A DNA stretch of 64,000 nucleotides. Origin: Pseudocercospora fijiensis CIRAD86. Taxonomy: Eukaryota > Ascomycota > Dothideomycetes > Mycosphaerellales > Mycosphaerellaceae. Shown here piece after piece: positions 48,270 through 58,380 of the stretch. The translations under genes were made by a program, and so were the position numbers. The notes beneath the pieces were generated by a model that searched no databases, had not been told where the DNA came from, and saw only the letters and a program-made list of their open reading frames with translations. Position 1 is the stretch's first letter; every line of letters starts with the position of its first letter. The stretch is from contig NW_006921535.1 of assembly GCF_000340215.1 (NCBI RefSeq), positions 3,644,596-3,708,595 of the forward strand, written 5' to 3'.

Positions 48270-48467
48270 TGTTAGGACCAAAGAGGTTACACGTAATTAG
48301 TATATAACTAGGCTCGAGTGAAGCTAGGGTCTTAATGCCTCAGGCAGGGCTTAGCGCTTAGCGTTAGGCTAACTAGCCTGCCTTCCTCCCTCTCCTCTTA
48401 GATCTCTATCGAATACTACACTAATTCACTACCACCCTATCTACCTGCTAACATAACCCTTCTTACA
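48270..48467 (+). repeat. Element C 3' LTR
   Basis: 198 bp, ends CTTCTTACA directly before the TSD GTAAG. Confidence 0.93.
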
Positions 48468-48472
48468 GTAAG

Positions 48473-49803
48473 CTCGCTAGTTACTATAGTATAGAGAGGT
48501 CGCACGAGTTACTATCGCGTATATACTACTAGCTAAATAGTAAGCGGTATATAAAGGAGTATATACAGACCTATATAGTATACTAGCGAGTTAAAGCACC
48601 GAAGCACTTGCTATTCGGCGAGTTGTCTTCGCTTCCTGTTCTAAAGAAGCTATTTGCTAAGCTTATAATAGACTTTATTATAGGCCTTCCGCCTACTAAG
48701 CGTAGGGGCAGCAAGGATATATATAATGCTATCCTAGTTGTCGTAGACCGGTTTACTAAGAGCGCTCGTTACATTCCTGCTCGGAAGGATTAGACGACTA
48801 TTAATATAGCTAAAGCATTATAGAACAACATCTTCTATAGCTATTAGGGGACCCCTAAGGGGATAGTCTCCGATAGGGGCTCGATATTTATATCGCACTA
48901 TTAGAGCGAATTGTGCCTATAGCTAAGACTAAAGTATCGGCTATTAACAGCCTTCTATCTATAGACTAACGGTTAAATAGAGAGGCAGAATGCTACGCTA
49001 TAGTAGTACCTACGTAGCTATATTAACGAGAACCCTAAGGATTAGGTTAATCTCCTATAGCCTATAGAATTCGTATATAACAATAGTGTTTACTTATTAA
49101 CTAAGGTTTCACCCTATATAGCTATAATAGGCTAGAACGCTGCTATACTACAAGACCCCCTATCGCTCGAGGCCGAGCGTAAGGAAAGGGAAGCGCGTTA
49201 AGTACTAGAGATACTAGCGGCAATAGAACGTATCTAGAAGATGCGAGAAATCTATACTAAGATAGCCGAGAAGTTGATAAAGGCTTAAGAATATTAGAAG
49301 GCCTATTATAACAAACACTATACGCTAATAACCTTTAAGCAAGGCGATATAGTTATACTAAGTACTAAGAACCTCCGCATCCGTAAGCATCTATTACCTA
49401 ATAGCAAAACACGCCCTAAACTAGCACTACGGTTTATTAGCCTATTCCGCATCCGAGAACCGAAGGGCAATAGCTAGGCCTACTAGTTATAGCTTCTACC
49501 TTATTATACTATCTATAACACCTTCTATATCTCCCTCCTTAAACTGTACTACTAGCGTAAAGGCGATAAAGCGCCTGCTAAGTTAGAAGAAGTCTTAGCT
49601 AATAGTAAAGAGCTATAGTCTATAGAACGTATCCTATAGCACCGGACTAGGAAAGGCAAGAAAGAGTACCTATTAAGATAGTAAGGCTATTTACCTAAAT
49701 AGGACTCGTAGGAAGCTAAAGACTCCTTTAAGGACATAACCGAGTTGTTGGATAAGTATTAGACTAGCGTAAAGAATAAGAAGAAGGCTAAAGGCCTATA
49801 ATG
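48473..49803 (+). pseudogene. Element B integrase and chromodomain, 3' part
   Basis: B's pol resumes after C. The 61-codon open part (48608-48793) has LIIDFIIGLPPTKRRGSKDI and VVVDRFTKSARYIPARKD. It continues to VSDRGSIF and, at about 49600-49800, a chromodomain relic (SIERIL, then GKKEYLLR). Confidence 0.82.
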
Positions 49804-51017
49804 TTACTAGAAAGGCCTAGGAACAATGCTACCCCCGGGGTACTATTAGCTAACTAATTAGAGGCAAGCAATTGTTAGCAATAAGGGACAATAAGACTAT
49901 ACTACTATAGAATCTACCTCTTTACTAGCGCACCCTATAAGACCCTTCTCTTAGCGCCCCTTCTTATTCCTTTATTCTACCGAGGCCCTAAGGCCTAAGC
50001 GATCGATAAGGGCGATACGCGCGCGTATACGAATAACGGTAATAAAGATAACGGTGTCGCGCTACGAGCTAGTAGTATACCGGCGGCCGGCGCGGCTATA
50101 TTAGTAACGGTATTACGGAGTATATTGCTACTTAAAGAAGGAAAGATACGGCTATGTTAGTAACGGTGTTGCTGTATATTGTTAGTTAAAGAAGAAGATT
50201 AAAAGCGAGGTAAAGTTAGAGCTAAGACGGCTAGCGCCGCTATTGTTAATATTGCTTGCTATTGTTACTACGCCTATAGAGACAACCTTACCTACGCTAC
50301 GAGCCGAGACACTAAAGGTTTGATCAAAACTTTAAGGCTAAGTTAAAACACTAAGAGCCGCTTAAAAGATTAAGCGACTAATAGACTAACTAAGGGCAAA
50401 AACTATAGAGCTAAGCTAGCTAGGGTCGATCTTGCGGATAATAGGTTACTCCTCGATCTTTCCGACCCTTTAAGCGAAGCGAACCTTAACTATTGTACTT
50501 ATAATAGCCTTTACCTATAGAAACTAGACGAACTGTGTTTTTTGAAAAGATAAGATAAGATTGACAATTAAAGGCTACTAAACCTAACTAATTAGGGCTA
50601 GCGAAACTACGAACAATAATAGCCCTCGTAATAATAAGAACAATCCCTCGGAGCGGACATTTCTAGGTCTATTAGAGTAGACGCAAAGAACTCGTACGAC
50701 ATTACTTAGAACAGAGGCAGTACTATAATACCTCGTACGCCTACCTATTATAGTAGGGAAGGCGCGCTCGTATTGTAATTAGTCGATAGTCCTTAATTCT
50801 CGTAGTTATATATTACTTTATTATATATAAGGATAGCGCAGTTAGAGTTAGACATTATATTAGAAGGTAAGGTTTGACATAGTTATATAATTAGGTAGTT
50901 AAGTGTTTAATTTAGCGCGGCTAAGCAGCTTATTAGACTTGCTAAGTTAGTAGTAATAGAGGTCGAGGTTAGAGTATAGATAGGCTACGAGGGCGCGGCC
51001 TTTAGAAGGGAAGCGTA

Positions 51018-51214
51018 TATTAGGGCTAAAGAGGCTATACGTAATTGGTATATAACTAGGCCGAGTGAAGCTAGGGTCTTAGTGCCTTAGGCAGGGCTTA
51101 GCGCTTAGTAATAGGCTAACTCTCCTACCTTCCTCCCTCTCCTCCTAGTTCCTTATCGAATACTACCTATACCTACTACTACCCTATCTACCTACTAACG
51201 TACCCTTCTTTATA
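51018..51214 (+). repeat. Element B 3' LTR
   Basis: 197 bp, begins TATTAGGG (TGTTAGGG before RIP); followed by TAGTT and then the missing end of A's 5' LTR. Confidence 0.9.
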
Positions 51215-51219
51215 TAGTT

Positions 51220-51247
51220 ATATACTAATTACGTATAGCCTCTAACA
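51220..51247 (-). repeat. Element A 5' LTR, outer 28 bp
   Basis: Completes the LTR piece at 36801-36961 once B and its TSD are removed. Ends CTCTAACA and is followed by A's TSD ACTAC. Confidence 0.85.
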
Positions 51248-51270
51248 ACTACTATCTCGAATATAGATAT

Positions 51271-51889
51271 TCTAGCCTTTAATAATCTAATCGAGGGCTT
51301 TAAAATAATAAAATCCTTATCTATTATCGTAATACGCTTCCCGTAGATAGCTATAAGGTTAACCGCTAAAATAGTATTAGTATAGTTCGAAAAGAGGTAG
51401 AAGAGAAATATATATTTAAAGATACGAACTAGGTAGGCTTCTAAAGCCTCTTAAAGGGCCTCTATTACGGATACTTAGAAGCGATAGTCTAGTATAATAT
51501 ACTAGGCAATTTCGCGAATAAGTCGTTAGAAAGGAGCTTTACGGATTAGGAGTTTACTATTACTCTAATACCTCCGAATCTCTCGAGGGCTACGGCTAAA
51601 GAAGGATTAGTAAAAAAAAGTAAGAATGCCGGCTACGCTACCGGCTATAGATAAGACTTACTTCCTAGGCCGCTAGGCGCTATCGACGCTTCGTACGATT
51701 ATTACTACTAATAGTAGAAGCGCTAGTCGTCGCCTTACGCGGAGCCTTGCCCGCGACGTTCTTTCTAGTACTAGAGCTAGCGGTAGTAGTAGTAGCGTTC
51801 TTACGTAGATATACTATACTCGTTCTACTACTTCCGGTCTTATTACGACCCGTAGAAGCACTAGGTCCCTTCTTACGAGACGTCGTAAC
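51271..51889 (-). pseudogene. Histone H3-like relic 1, with two intron-like interruptions
   Basis: A minus-strand relic. A basic tail (TTSRKKGPSASTGRNKTGSS, later GKAPRKATTSAS, then TKRR) is followed by a 66-bp interruption (51596-51661: GTAAGT, an ACTAAT branch-like site, TTTAG). Then comes the histone fold: EIRRY, LLIRKAPF, a stop where Gln belongs, RLIREIA, further on EALEAYLV and, after a second interruption (51366-51425: GTATCT, ACTAAT, TTTTAG), NLIAIYGKRITI. These align in order with alphaN, alpha1, alpha2 and loop 2 of histone H3 ([35 protein letters not shown]). Stops are TAG/TAA only. Phase across the first interruption is off by one, across the second it fits. It is not functional. 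It may derive from H3 or a divergent or centromeric-type H3 variant. Confidence 0.7.
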
Positions 51890-53430
51890 TTAGTTAAGTA
51901 GACTCGGTATTATAAAAGTTATCGAATTAATAAAAGAGTATATTACGAAGGTATATAAAGGCGCGCGCGGAGCGAAGGTATTACGGATATAGTAAATATA
52001 GAGCGTAGAGGTATAGATATCGATACGAAGATTATATATAGCGAGAGAGGTAGTATCGCGGTATCGCTAGGCAATAGAGTAAGCGTCGCGTAAGCCTATA
52101 TTATAGTAACGTTAGAGTAAGGAAAGAAGGTAGGTACGGCTAAAAAGGGTAGGTATAGCTAAAAAAGGCAGTTACGGCAAACTTTGAAATATAGCCGGTA
52201 CCTATAGCCGATATAGTAATACGGCGAAAGCCTCCTTTTAATAAATATTTAGCGTAATAATAGTATCCTACTATAGTATAGATATTCTTTAGTAATTCGA
52301 TTACTAGCTATAGTAATCTTATAAGTAACCTAGGTATATTACTAGGAAATATAATAAATACCTATACTACGGTAGGCTATACTAAACAAGCTAGCTACTT
52401 AGTAGGAAGAGGCCTACTAACGTCTCTATATACCGGCTACGAGTACCGGCTATACCTCTAAATTCAAGTTATTTAACTCCGCCCTATCTCGAAGGCTAAG
52501 GTACCGAGCGGAAATCCTATAGCTTATATTTACTCGGTTATCGCGGAGCGCTTATAGGTAAGGTATTATAAAACTATATAAAAAGTACGAGAAGAGTATC
52601 CTAGGATATAGGTCGTAAGTAAATAAGAGTAGTACGCCTAGTTAGTTCTATAGTACGTTACTCTAAACGACTAAGAGCCTATATTATCTCGTACTTCGCT
52701 TATAAGACCTCGACTCTACTAATTTACTATCGATCTCCTCCTCGGTCGCCGTCTTAATTCTTTTTTAAGTTGCCGGACTTAGTACGTATCTATAGCTATA
52801 TAATAGCGCTACGTATTATAGTATATCTCTAAATTTAACTCTGCCCTATCTCGAAGGCTAAGGTACTAAGCGGAAATCCTATAGCTTATATTTACTCGGT
52901 TATCGCGGAGCGCTTATAGGTAAGGTATTAGAAAAGTATATAAAAAGTACCCTCGGTCGCCGTCGTCTTAATTCTTCTTCGAGTTGCTAGACTTAGTACG
53001 TATCTGTAGCTATATAATAGCGCTACGTATTATAGAGAATTTCTCGTTGAAGTTTCTTTCTCGTAGGCTTACTATCTACCTCGTAGTATAGAGGATTAAA
53101 GTACTAATACTAAAAATTCTCCTTATAGTTAGGATACTAGGGCTTCTTAGGACCTTTATATCTTAGGTCTAAAAAGAGACGTATTATAAACGTTCTATAG
53201 CCCTTTCGCTTACTATCCGCTAGGTCGCGATATATAAAGAAACTAGTTTAAATATAGCTCGTCTCTATAATAGCTAAGTAAATATAGGGCGCTAGGTTTC
53301 TACTTCGTACCTTAGATTTAGGTATAGCGCGGAGATAAAATTAGAAGTATAGCCGGTACCTATAGCCGGTAAAAGGATACGAAAATAGGCTTCCTCCTAG
53401 GTTAATCTAACGACTAAATATACATTCTAA
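51890..53430. other. RIP-damaged relic DNA between the two H3-like relics
   Basis: TA-rich, stop-laden on both strands. It contains several TAGCCGGT/ACCGGCTA motifs (52190, 52430, 53350) and the tandem duplication at 52457-53035. No protein family recognised. Confidence 0.45.
52457..53035. repeat. Tandem duplication, second copy internally deleted
   Basis: Unit 1 (52457 to about 52826) and unit 2 (about 52827-53035) share blocks such as CCCTATCTCGAAGGCTAAGG and AGCGCTACGTATTATAG in the same order. Unit 2 lacks about 160 bp from the middle. Confidence 0.75.
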
Positions 53431-53890
53431 TTAATCCGCTATAAACCGATAGCGAATTTTAGCTAGAAGCTATATATCTTTATATTAAAGAGTAACCCGC
53501 TTCGTATAGATAGTAAAGAGGTTTAAAAGCTTAAACTTAGTTACGAGGAATGCCTCTATAGCTTTCTAAAGAGTACTAATCGCCTTAGCTATAAATCGTA
53601 TACTAGACTAAAAATCTAATATAATTTCTCGGACGAGTCGCTAGAAGGGAGTCTTAGGGATTAAAAGCTCGGTCCCTCTTTTGTCTTAGAATAGCCGGAT
53701 CTAGCGAAGGGTAATAGTGCCTAGTTTAAAGCGCCGCTTCTTTATCGTCGAGACCTATCTTTTACTCTTTTTCTTTATAAAAGAATAACTTTTCTTCGTA
53801 ATAGTCTTCGTCTATCTACTCTTTTTAGCCGCTTTAGCCTCCTCCTATCTACCTAAAGCCTTTTTGCTTTTCGGTATTGTTTTCCGAGGG
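53431..53890 (-). pseudogene. Histone H3-like relic 2, without introns
   Basis: A minus-strand frame with TAG/TAA stops only. The basic tail (PRKTIPKSKKALGR, then TKTITKKSYSFIKKKSKR and KKRRFKLGT) leads into a continuous histone fold: TITLR-stop-IRLF, TELLIPKTPF-stop-RLVREI, AIEAFLVTKFKLLNLFTIYT, KRVTL and KDI-stop-LLAKIRYRF. Against histone H3 this matches [50 protein letters not shown] and KDIQLARRIRG with no gap in the fold; the stops fall where H3 has Glu/Gln or Gln. The tail may extend upstream to about 54010. It is strongly diverged from relic 1 and lacks its interruptions. Confidence 0.75.
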
Positions 53891-54313
53891 ACCCCCTTCC
53901 TTTATATATACCGCGGATAGTTTTACTCTTCTAATATCTCGTTCTCGCTACGCTTTTCCTATACTTAGCTTACTTTACCCTTGCCCTCTTCTAGACTCTA
54001 AAGGTAGCTTTATACGCGTTTAGGCAACGAGGGTATATCGCTAAGACCTAGAAAATTAATAAGCCTATAATCGTAAAGAGACATTTATACTTCTTACCTT
54101 CCGGATTAAATAGTCTTCTATTAAACCGTCTTAGTAGGTCCTCGTTAGATTCGTTATTAGGATAGTTGCTAAAGGAAGGGGAGGCGGCCGACTTAGTAAG
54201 GCCTAAAGAGCCGAATCCTTAAGGTATATTTATCTTTTAGAATATAGGAAAAGGGAAGAAAGAGAGGAAGAGCGAATAGAGATTTAGAAATAGTTAGTAG
54301 GTAAGCGGGATAG

Positions 54314-54521
54314 GTTGCTATAGCAACTAGTCTATTTAGGAATTCGAAATATATTAGGGATATATACCGGCTATATATGCTAGCTATATTACCTTCTACG
54401 TAAGCGCGTCGTTACTATAGCAACTAGTCTCTTTAGGAATTTGAAATATATTAGTAATATATACCGGCTATATACGCCGGCTATATATACCGGCTATATT
54501 ACCTTCTACGTAAACGCTTCG
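54314..54521. repeat. Two tandem ~100-bp units with palindrome and CCGGCTA motifs
   Basis: Units at 54314-54410 and 54411-54521 both start GTT(G/A)CTATAGCAACTAGTCT, pass through TACCGGCTATATA and end ACCTTCTACGTAA. The second unit has extra CCGGCTATATA copies. Confidence 0.8.
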
Positions 54522-54778
54522 TCTCCTTAAAGCTACTCTAAGCCTATATACGCTTCCGCTTTTCGACCTAGTATCGCCTTCTACCTCCGCCCTCCTCCTC
54601 TTTATTATTACTAATAAGGGTTTCGCTTAGACTAAATTTCGTATTCTCTTCGCGCTACTAGGTTTCTTCGATCTTAAGGTTTTCTAACTCTACGATTAAG
54701 TCCTTTAGTATAATCTTTAGTATTCTACCTTAGCGACTCTAGTAGAGGAGGTAGTATCGGAATATTATAATAGATTCG

Positions 54779-55040
54779 AAGGTAGTAGGCGAGTATATTC
54801 GATTAAAGCGGCTCTAGTAACGAGCGATACTAAAAGACCTCTTATAGCCTATACCTACGCTCGGTATAGCGAGGACGTCCCGAGCGACCGGCGCTATTAT
54901 TAGAAACTTAGGCTCTAACTGCTACTATATAGCGAGAATATCGTCTCCGAATTCGTCTAGAAGTCTAAAGACTAGTAAGATCTAGAGATTATTAGCCCTC
55001 TTTCCGAGCCTATAGGTTTAGTACTTACTTACGCGCTAAT
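54779..55040 (+). pseudogene. Relic reading frame of unknown family, cut by an A-family element
   Basis: The plus-strand frame reads SIKAALVTSDTKRPLIAYTY, YSEDVPSDRRYY, then LLLYSENIVSEFV with TAG/TAA stops only, up to the LTR at 55041. I do not recognise it. Confidence 0.35.
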
Positions 55041-56269
55041 TGTAATAAGGGTTATATTAGTAGGTAGATAGGGTAGTAGTAGGTTAGTATAGTATTCGAT
55101 AGAGATCTAGGAGGAGAAGAAGGAAGGCAGGCTAGTTAGCCTAACGCTAAGCGCTAAGCCCTGCCTAAAGCACTAAGACCCTAGCTTTACTTAAGCTAGT
55201 TATATACTAATTACGTACGGCCTCTAATATACGCTTCCCTTCTAAAGGCCGCGCCCTCGTAGCCGGTCTATATTCTAATCTTAACCTCTATTGTCGCTAA
55301 CTTAGCAGATTTAATAAGCTATCTAGCCGCGCTAAATTAAACGCTTAACTACCTAATTATATAACTATATCAAACCTTACCTTCTAATAGCAATATAATA
55401 TTTAGCCCCGACTATACTATTATTATATATAATAGAGTAATATATAGCTACAAGAATTAAGGGCTATTATCTAATTATAATACGAGCGCGTCTTCCCTAC
55501 TATAATAGGTAGGCGTACGAGGTATTATAGTACTGCCTCCGTTCTAAGTAATATTATCCGGGTTCTTTACGTCTACTTTAAAAGACCTAGCAATATTCGT
55601 TTCGATAGCTAATTACTATTATCTCTAAGGGCTATTTACTATTCGTAGTTTCGCTAGCCCTAATTAGTTAGGTTTAGTAGCCTTTAATTGTTAATTTTCT
55701 AAAATATAGTCCGTCTAGTTTCTATAGATAACGGGTATTATAAGCGTAGTAGTTAAGGTTTGCCTCGCTTAAAGGATCGGAAAGATCGAGGAGTAACCTA
55801 TTATCTATAAGATCGACCCCGGCTAGCTTAGCTCTATATTTTTGCCCTTAGTTAATCTATTAATCGCTTAATCTTTTAAGCCTTAAGCCTCTCGAATAGC
55901 TTAATCTTTTTTAGCTTAGTTAGTGCAGTATAGTAGTATATTTTATCCTTAGGCTCGTAGTATAGGTAAAGTTGTTCCTATAGGTATAGTAATAATAGTA
56001 GGTAATATTAACAATAGCGGCGCTAGCTGTCTTAGCGCTAACTTTACCTTGCTCTTAATTTCCCTCTTTAACTAATAAAAATATTATTAATACGACCGTG
56101 CTATCTTCTAATACATTACTAGATCGTAGTGCGACGCTATTATTATCGTTACTATTATTATTTGCGCGCGCTACCCTCGCCGATCGCCTAGGCCTCGAGG
56201 CTTCGATAGAACGCGGGAATAAGAGGGGGCCTAAACATTAAGAGAAGGGCCTTATTAGACCCCGCAGTA
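55041..56269 (-). mobile_element. Truncated 3' end of an A-family element
   Basis: LTR 55041-55229 in minus orientation (shares the small deletion with A's 3' LTR), then 1 kb matching A's 3' non-coding region up to the GGCCTCGAGGC segment near the end of pol. It breaks off at about 56269. No matching 5' part or second TSD is present in the window. Confidence 0.8.
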
Positions 56270-56390
56270 GTTCGGTTTCCGAACTACTAAACGTATATAG
56301 TTTAGTTTCTTAGCGGCGAACTAGCTCCCTAGTTCCGGTTTGGTTTTTTCGAACTATATAGATTCCTAGTTTAAACTAGAGACTATATTA

Positions 56391-56600
56391 GTTTTACTAT
56401 AAGAACACTCTTATTCGACTACCGGCTACGATTGCCGGCTATATTAGGAACTATATTACATTTACTACGCTCTTTTGCTATTACTAGGGCGTAGTTTTAC
56501 TATAAGGATACTCTTATTCGACTGCCGGCTACGATTGCCGGCTATAATAGTTACTAGGTTATATTTACTATACTCTATTGCCGTTGCTAGGGCGTAGTTG
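56391..56600. repeat. Two tandem ~105-bp units with CCGGCTACGATTGCCGGCTA core
   Basis: Units at 56391-56493 and 56494-56599 both start GTTTTACTATAAG, carry an inverted-like CCGGCTACGATTGCCGGCTA core and end GGGCGTAGTT. Confidence 0.8.
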
Positions 56601-56670
56601 CCGTTACTAGGGTATAGTTGCCGTTGCTAGGGCGTAGTTACCGTTGCCGGGGCGTAGTTGCCGTAGTTGC
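56580..56670. repeat. 20-bp minisatellite (GCCGTTGCTAGGGCGTAGTT)
   Basis: Four units plus a partial copy with single-base changes, an expansion of the end of the preceding tandem unit. Confidence 0.85.
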
Positions 56671-56830
56671 GAAAGCTTACCTATATAACGTTACGTAGGC
56701 GGCAATAATTAGGGCTTCGCGATATTCTTATACCTTTTAACTTCTTCCTCTATACCTATACCGATAATAACTACTATACGCTACGCCCCTACCCCTTTTC
56801 CTTATAATAGTAAAAGAGAAGCGCGCCGCG

Positions 56831-58220
56831 CGCTAAATAGAAGATAGAACTAAAGACCGCGAGTTTATTTTACCTAAGTATCTAACTAAAAAGCGTAAGA
56901 CTAAAGAGGAGTACTCTATAAAGAAGAATTCCGTACGAGACCGCGAGAGAAAGGAGAAGATAAATAAGGATAAAAGAGCTAAGAATAAGAGAAGAAAGGC
57001 GCGGAATAAGGTATTCTATCGATAGCTAGCGCTTATAGAAAAAAGTGAAGGTTAGAATAAAAAGACAACCTAAGAGAAGGCTAAGAGAAGGAAAGAATTA
57101 CGGCTAGTTTTCGAGCGCGAAGTTCTAGTAGCGTAAGTTAATCTAGCTAGCGGCCGTAGCTAGCAGCTATAGCTAGTAGCTATAGCCGGTAGCTATAGCC
57201 GGTATATTTTTCTTTAAGACGTTAACTAATAGTATTTAGACCTATAGCCGCTACCTCTATCGATACGACCGATAGTAATAGAGATATTTAGATAGCCGAT
57301 AATAACAATACTAGAGTTTAGGATACCGCGATAGAGCTTAATACTACGAATAAAGGGACTAAAAAAAGCGAGGAGATACTATACGTCGATCTAGTAACAG
57401 GTGCAGTCTTAGGGCCTAACGCTATAGACGATAAGCGCTAGGAGTAGATCGAGTATAGTTAAAGAGACGAGATACTAGTAAAGGGCTAAGGTATAAGTCC
57501 TATTAATCTAGAAAATTATAGTTAAAGCTACTACGAAAAGCTAGTAAGGATTAGAATTAAGGCTAGTCGTCTTTATATCCTCGATATAGAGTAGAAGTTT
57601 CTTTATTAATATTAGAGCGAAGCCTTTACGTCTATAAAGGCAAAGTAGCTTACGATTAATACGATCGGGGCTAGGTATCTAGGGACGGCAGAAGTATTAC
57701 TAAAGGAGGAAGGGGTATAGGTAATTATTCTATACTCGGTATATATAGCCGGCGTTCGTAGCCGGTAGATACTAATAGTTAAATAGAAAGCGTTTCTCGA
57801 GGGTAGAGTACTACTACTATATAAAATCTTTACTAAGGCAGAGAGGGCTTATATCCGGAATCTAAGCTACTAGTAGGATAGGTTAGCGTTAGAATTCTCT
57901 AAATCTCTATATAAGCCTCCGAAGGATTACCTATTTTAGCGATACGGCTTTATCTCGACTACTCCGTAGGTATCCGACGAAGCTCGAGCGCTCTTTAAGG
58001 TCTTTACTAAGAAGCGGAAGGAGTTCGAGGATTAGGATTAGTTAATAGAGCTATTAGTTAGTCTTAGGTTTCGTAGTTAGACTCGGCCTAAGTATTTGCT
58101 TATCGAGTATCTTACGCCGAAAGAGGATAGATTAAGACTAAAAACGAGCTTAGATTCGTTAGGTATAGTAGCTCGGTTCCGTTAGTAGGAGAGAGCTACC
58201 GTATAGAAGGCAAAATTTAG
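56831..58220 (+). pseudogene. Decayed intron-bearing gene of unknown family
   Basis: The plus-strand exon frame 56831-57132 is very basic (LPKYLTKKRKTKEEYSIKKN, then RDRERKEKINKDKRAKNKRR). A GTAAGT at 57133 and an AAG acceptor ending at 57218 join it in phase to a second frame, 57219-58220, which has about 330 codons interrupted only by TAG/TAA (readable: YVDLVTGAVLGPNAIDDKR, RYLGTAEVLLKEEG, ARALFKVFTKKRKEFED, TRPKYLLIEYLTPKEDRLRL). The 86-bp intron contains AGCCGGTA repeats. No family recognised. The absence of TGA and the matching splice phase argue that this was a real gene before RIP. Confidence 0.45.
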
Positions 58221-58335
58221 GTAGTTAGGGTAGCTAGGAAAGAAATTCTAGTAGTTAGGCTAGCTAGGGTAGCTAGGAAAAAAAAATCTAGTAGTTAGGT
58301 AGCTAGGAAACAAAAAAAAGGTAGCTAGCTATTTA
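58220..58335. repeat. GTAGCTAGGAAA-type degenerate tandem repeat
   Basis: About five imperfect copies of a GTAGTTAGGNTAGCTAGGAAA unit with variable A-runs, just upstream of element D. Confidence 0.7.
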
Positions 58336-58380
58336 CTACCTAGCTATTCCTAACGATACGATACTATAAAAGAAAGGGTG

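Larger units (their letters stand above)
41332..48467 (+). mobile_element. Element C: complete A-family Ty3/gypsy chromovirus, youngest copy
   Basis: 7136 bp with 198-bp LTRs (41332-41529 and 48270-48467) and perfect TSD GTAAG (41327-41331 and 48468-48472), inside B's integrase gene. It keeps the most CA/TG dinucleotides and the longest open stretches (protease 127 codons, reverse transcriptase 133 codons), as expected of the last arrival. It is still inactive: stops interrupt every domain, and the reverse transcriptase motif YLDD reads YLDN. Confidence 0.93.
36962..51214 (+). mobile_element. Element B: A-family Ty3/gypsy chromovirus, plus strand (contains C)
   Basis: LTRs of 197 bp at 36962-37158 and 51018-51214; TSD TAGTT (36957-36961 and 51215-51219). 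It was inserted into A's 5' LTR. Without C it is about 7.1 kb. Order: gag, protease, reverse transcriptase, RNase H, then integrase (split by C) and chromodomain. Confidence 0.9.
18498..51247 (-). mobile_element. Element A: Ty3/gypsy chromovirus, minus strand, split by three nested insertions
   Basis: A perfect TSD ACTAC lies at 18493-18497 and 51248-51252. The LTRs are 18498-18686 (3' LTR) and a 5' LTR split into 36801-36961 and 51220-51247. Removing B, F and E leaves about 6.9 kb, the size of its sister C. Order on the minus strand is 5' LTR, gag with a zinc knuckle, protease, reverse transcriptase, RNase H, integrase, chromodomain, a 2-kb 3' region and 3' LTR. Coding parts are riddled with TAG/TAA only. 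It is the oldest mobile element in the stack, since it hosts E, F and B. Confidence 0.88.
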
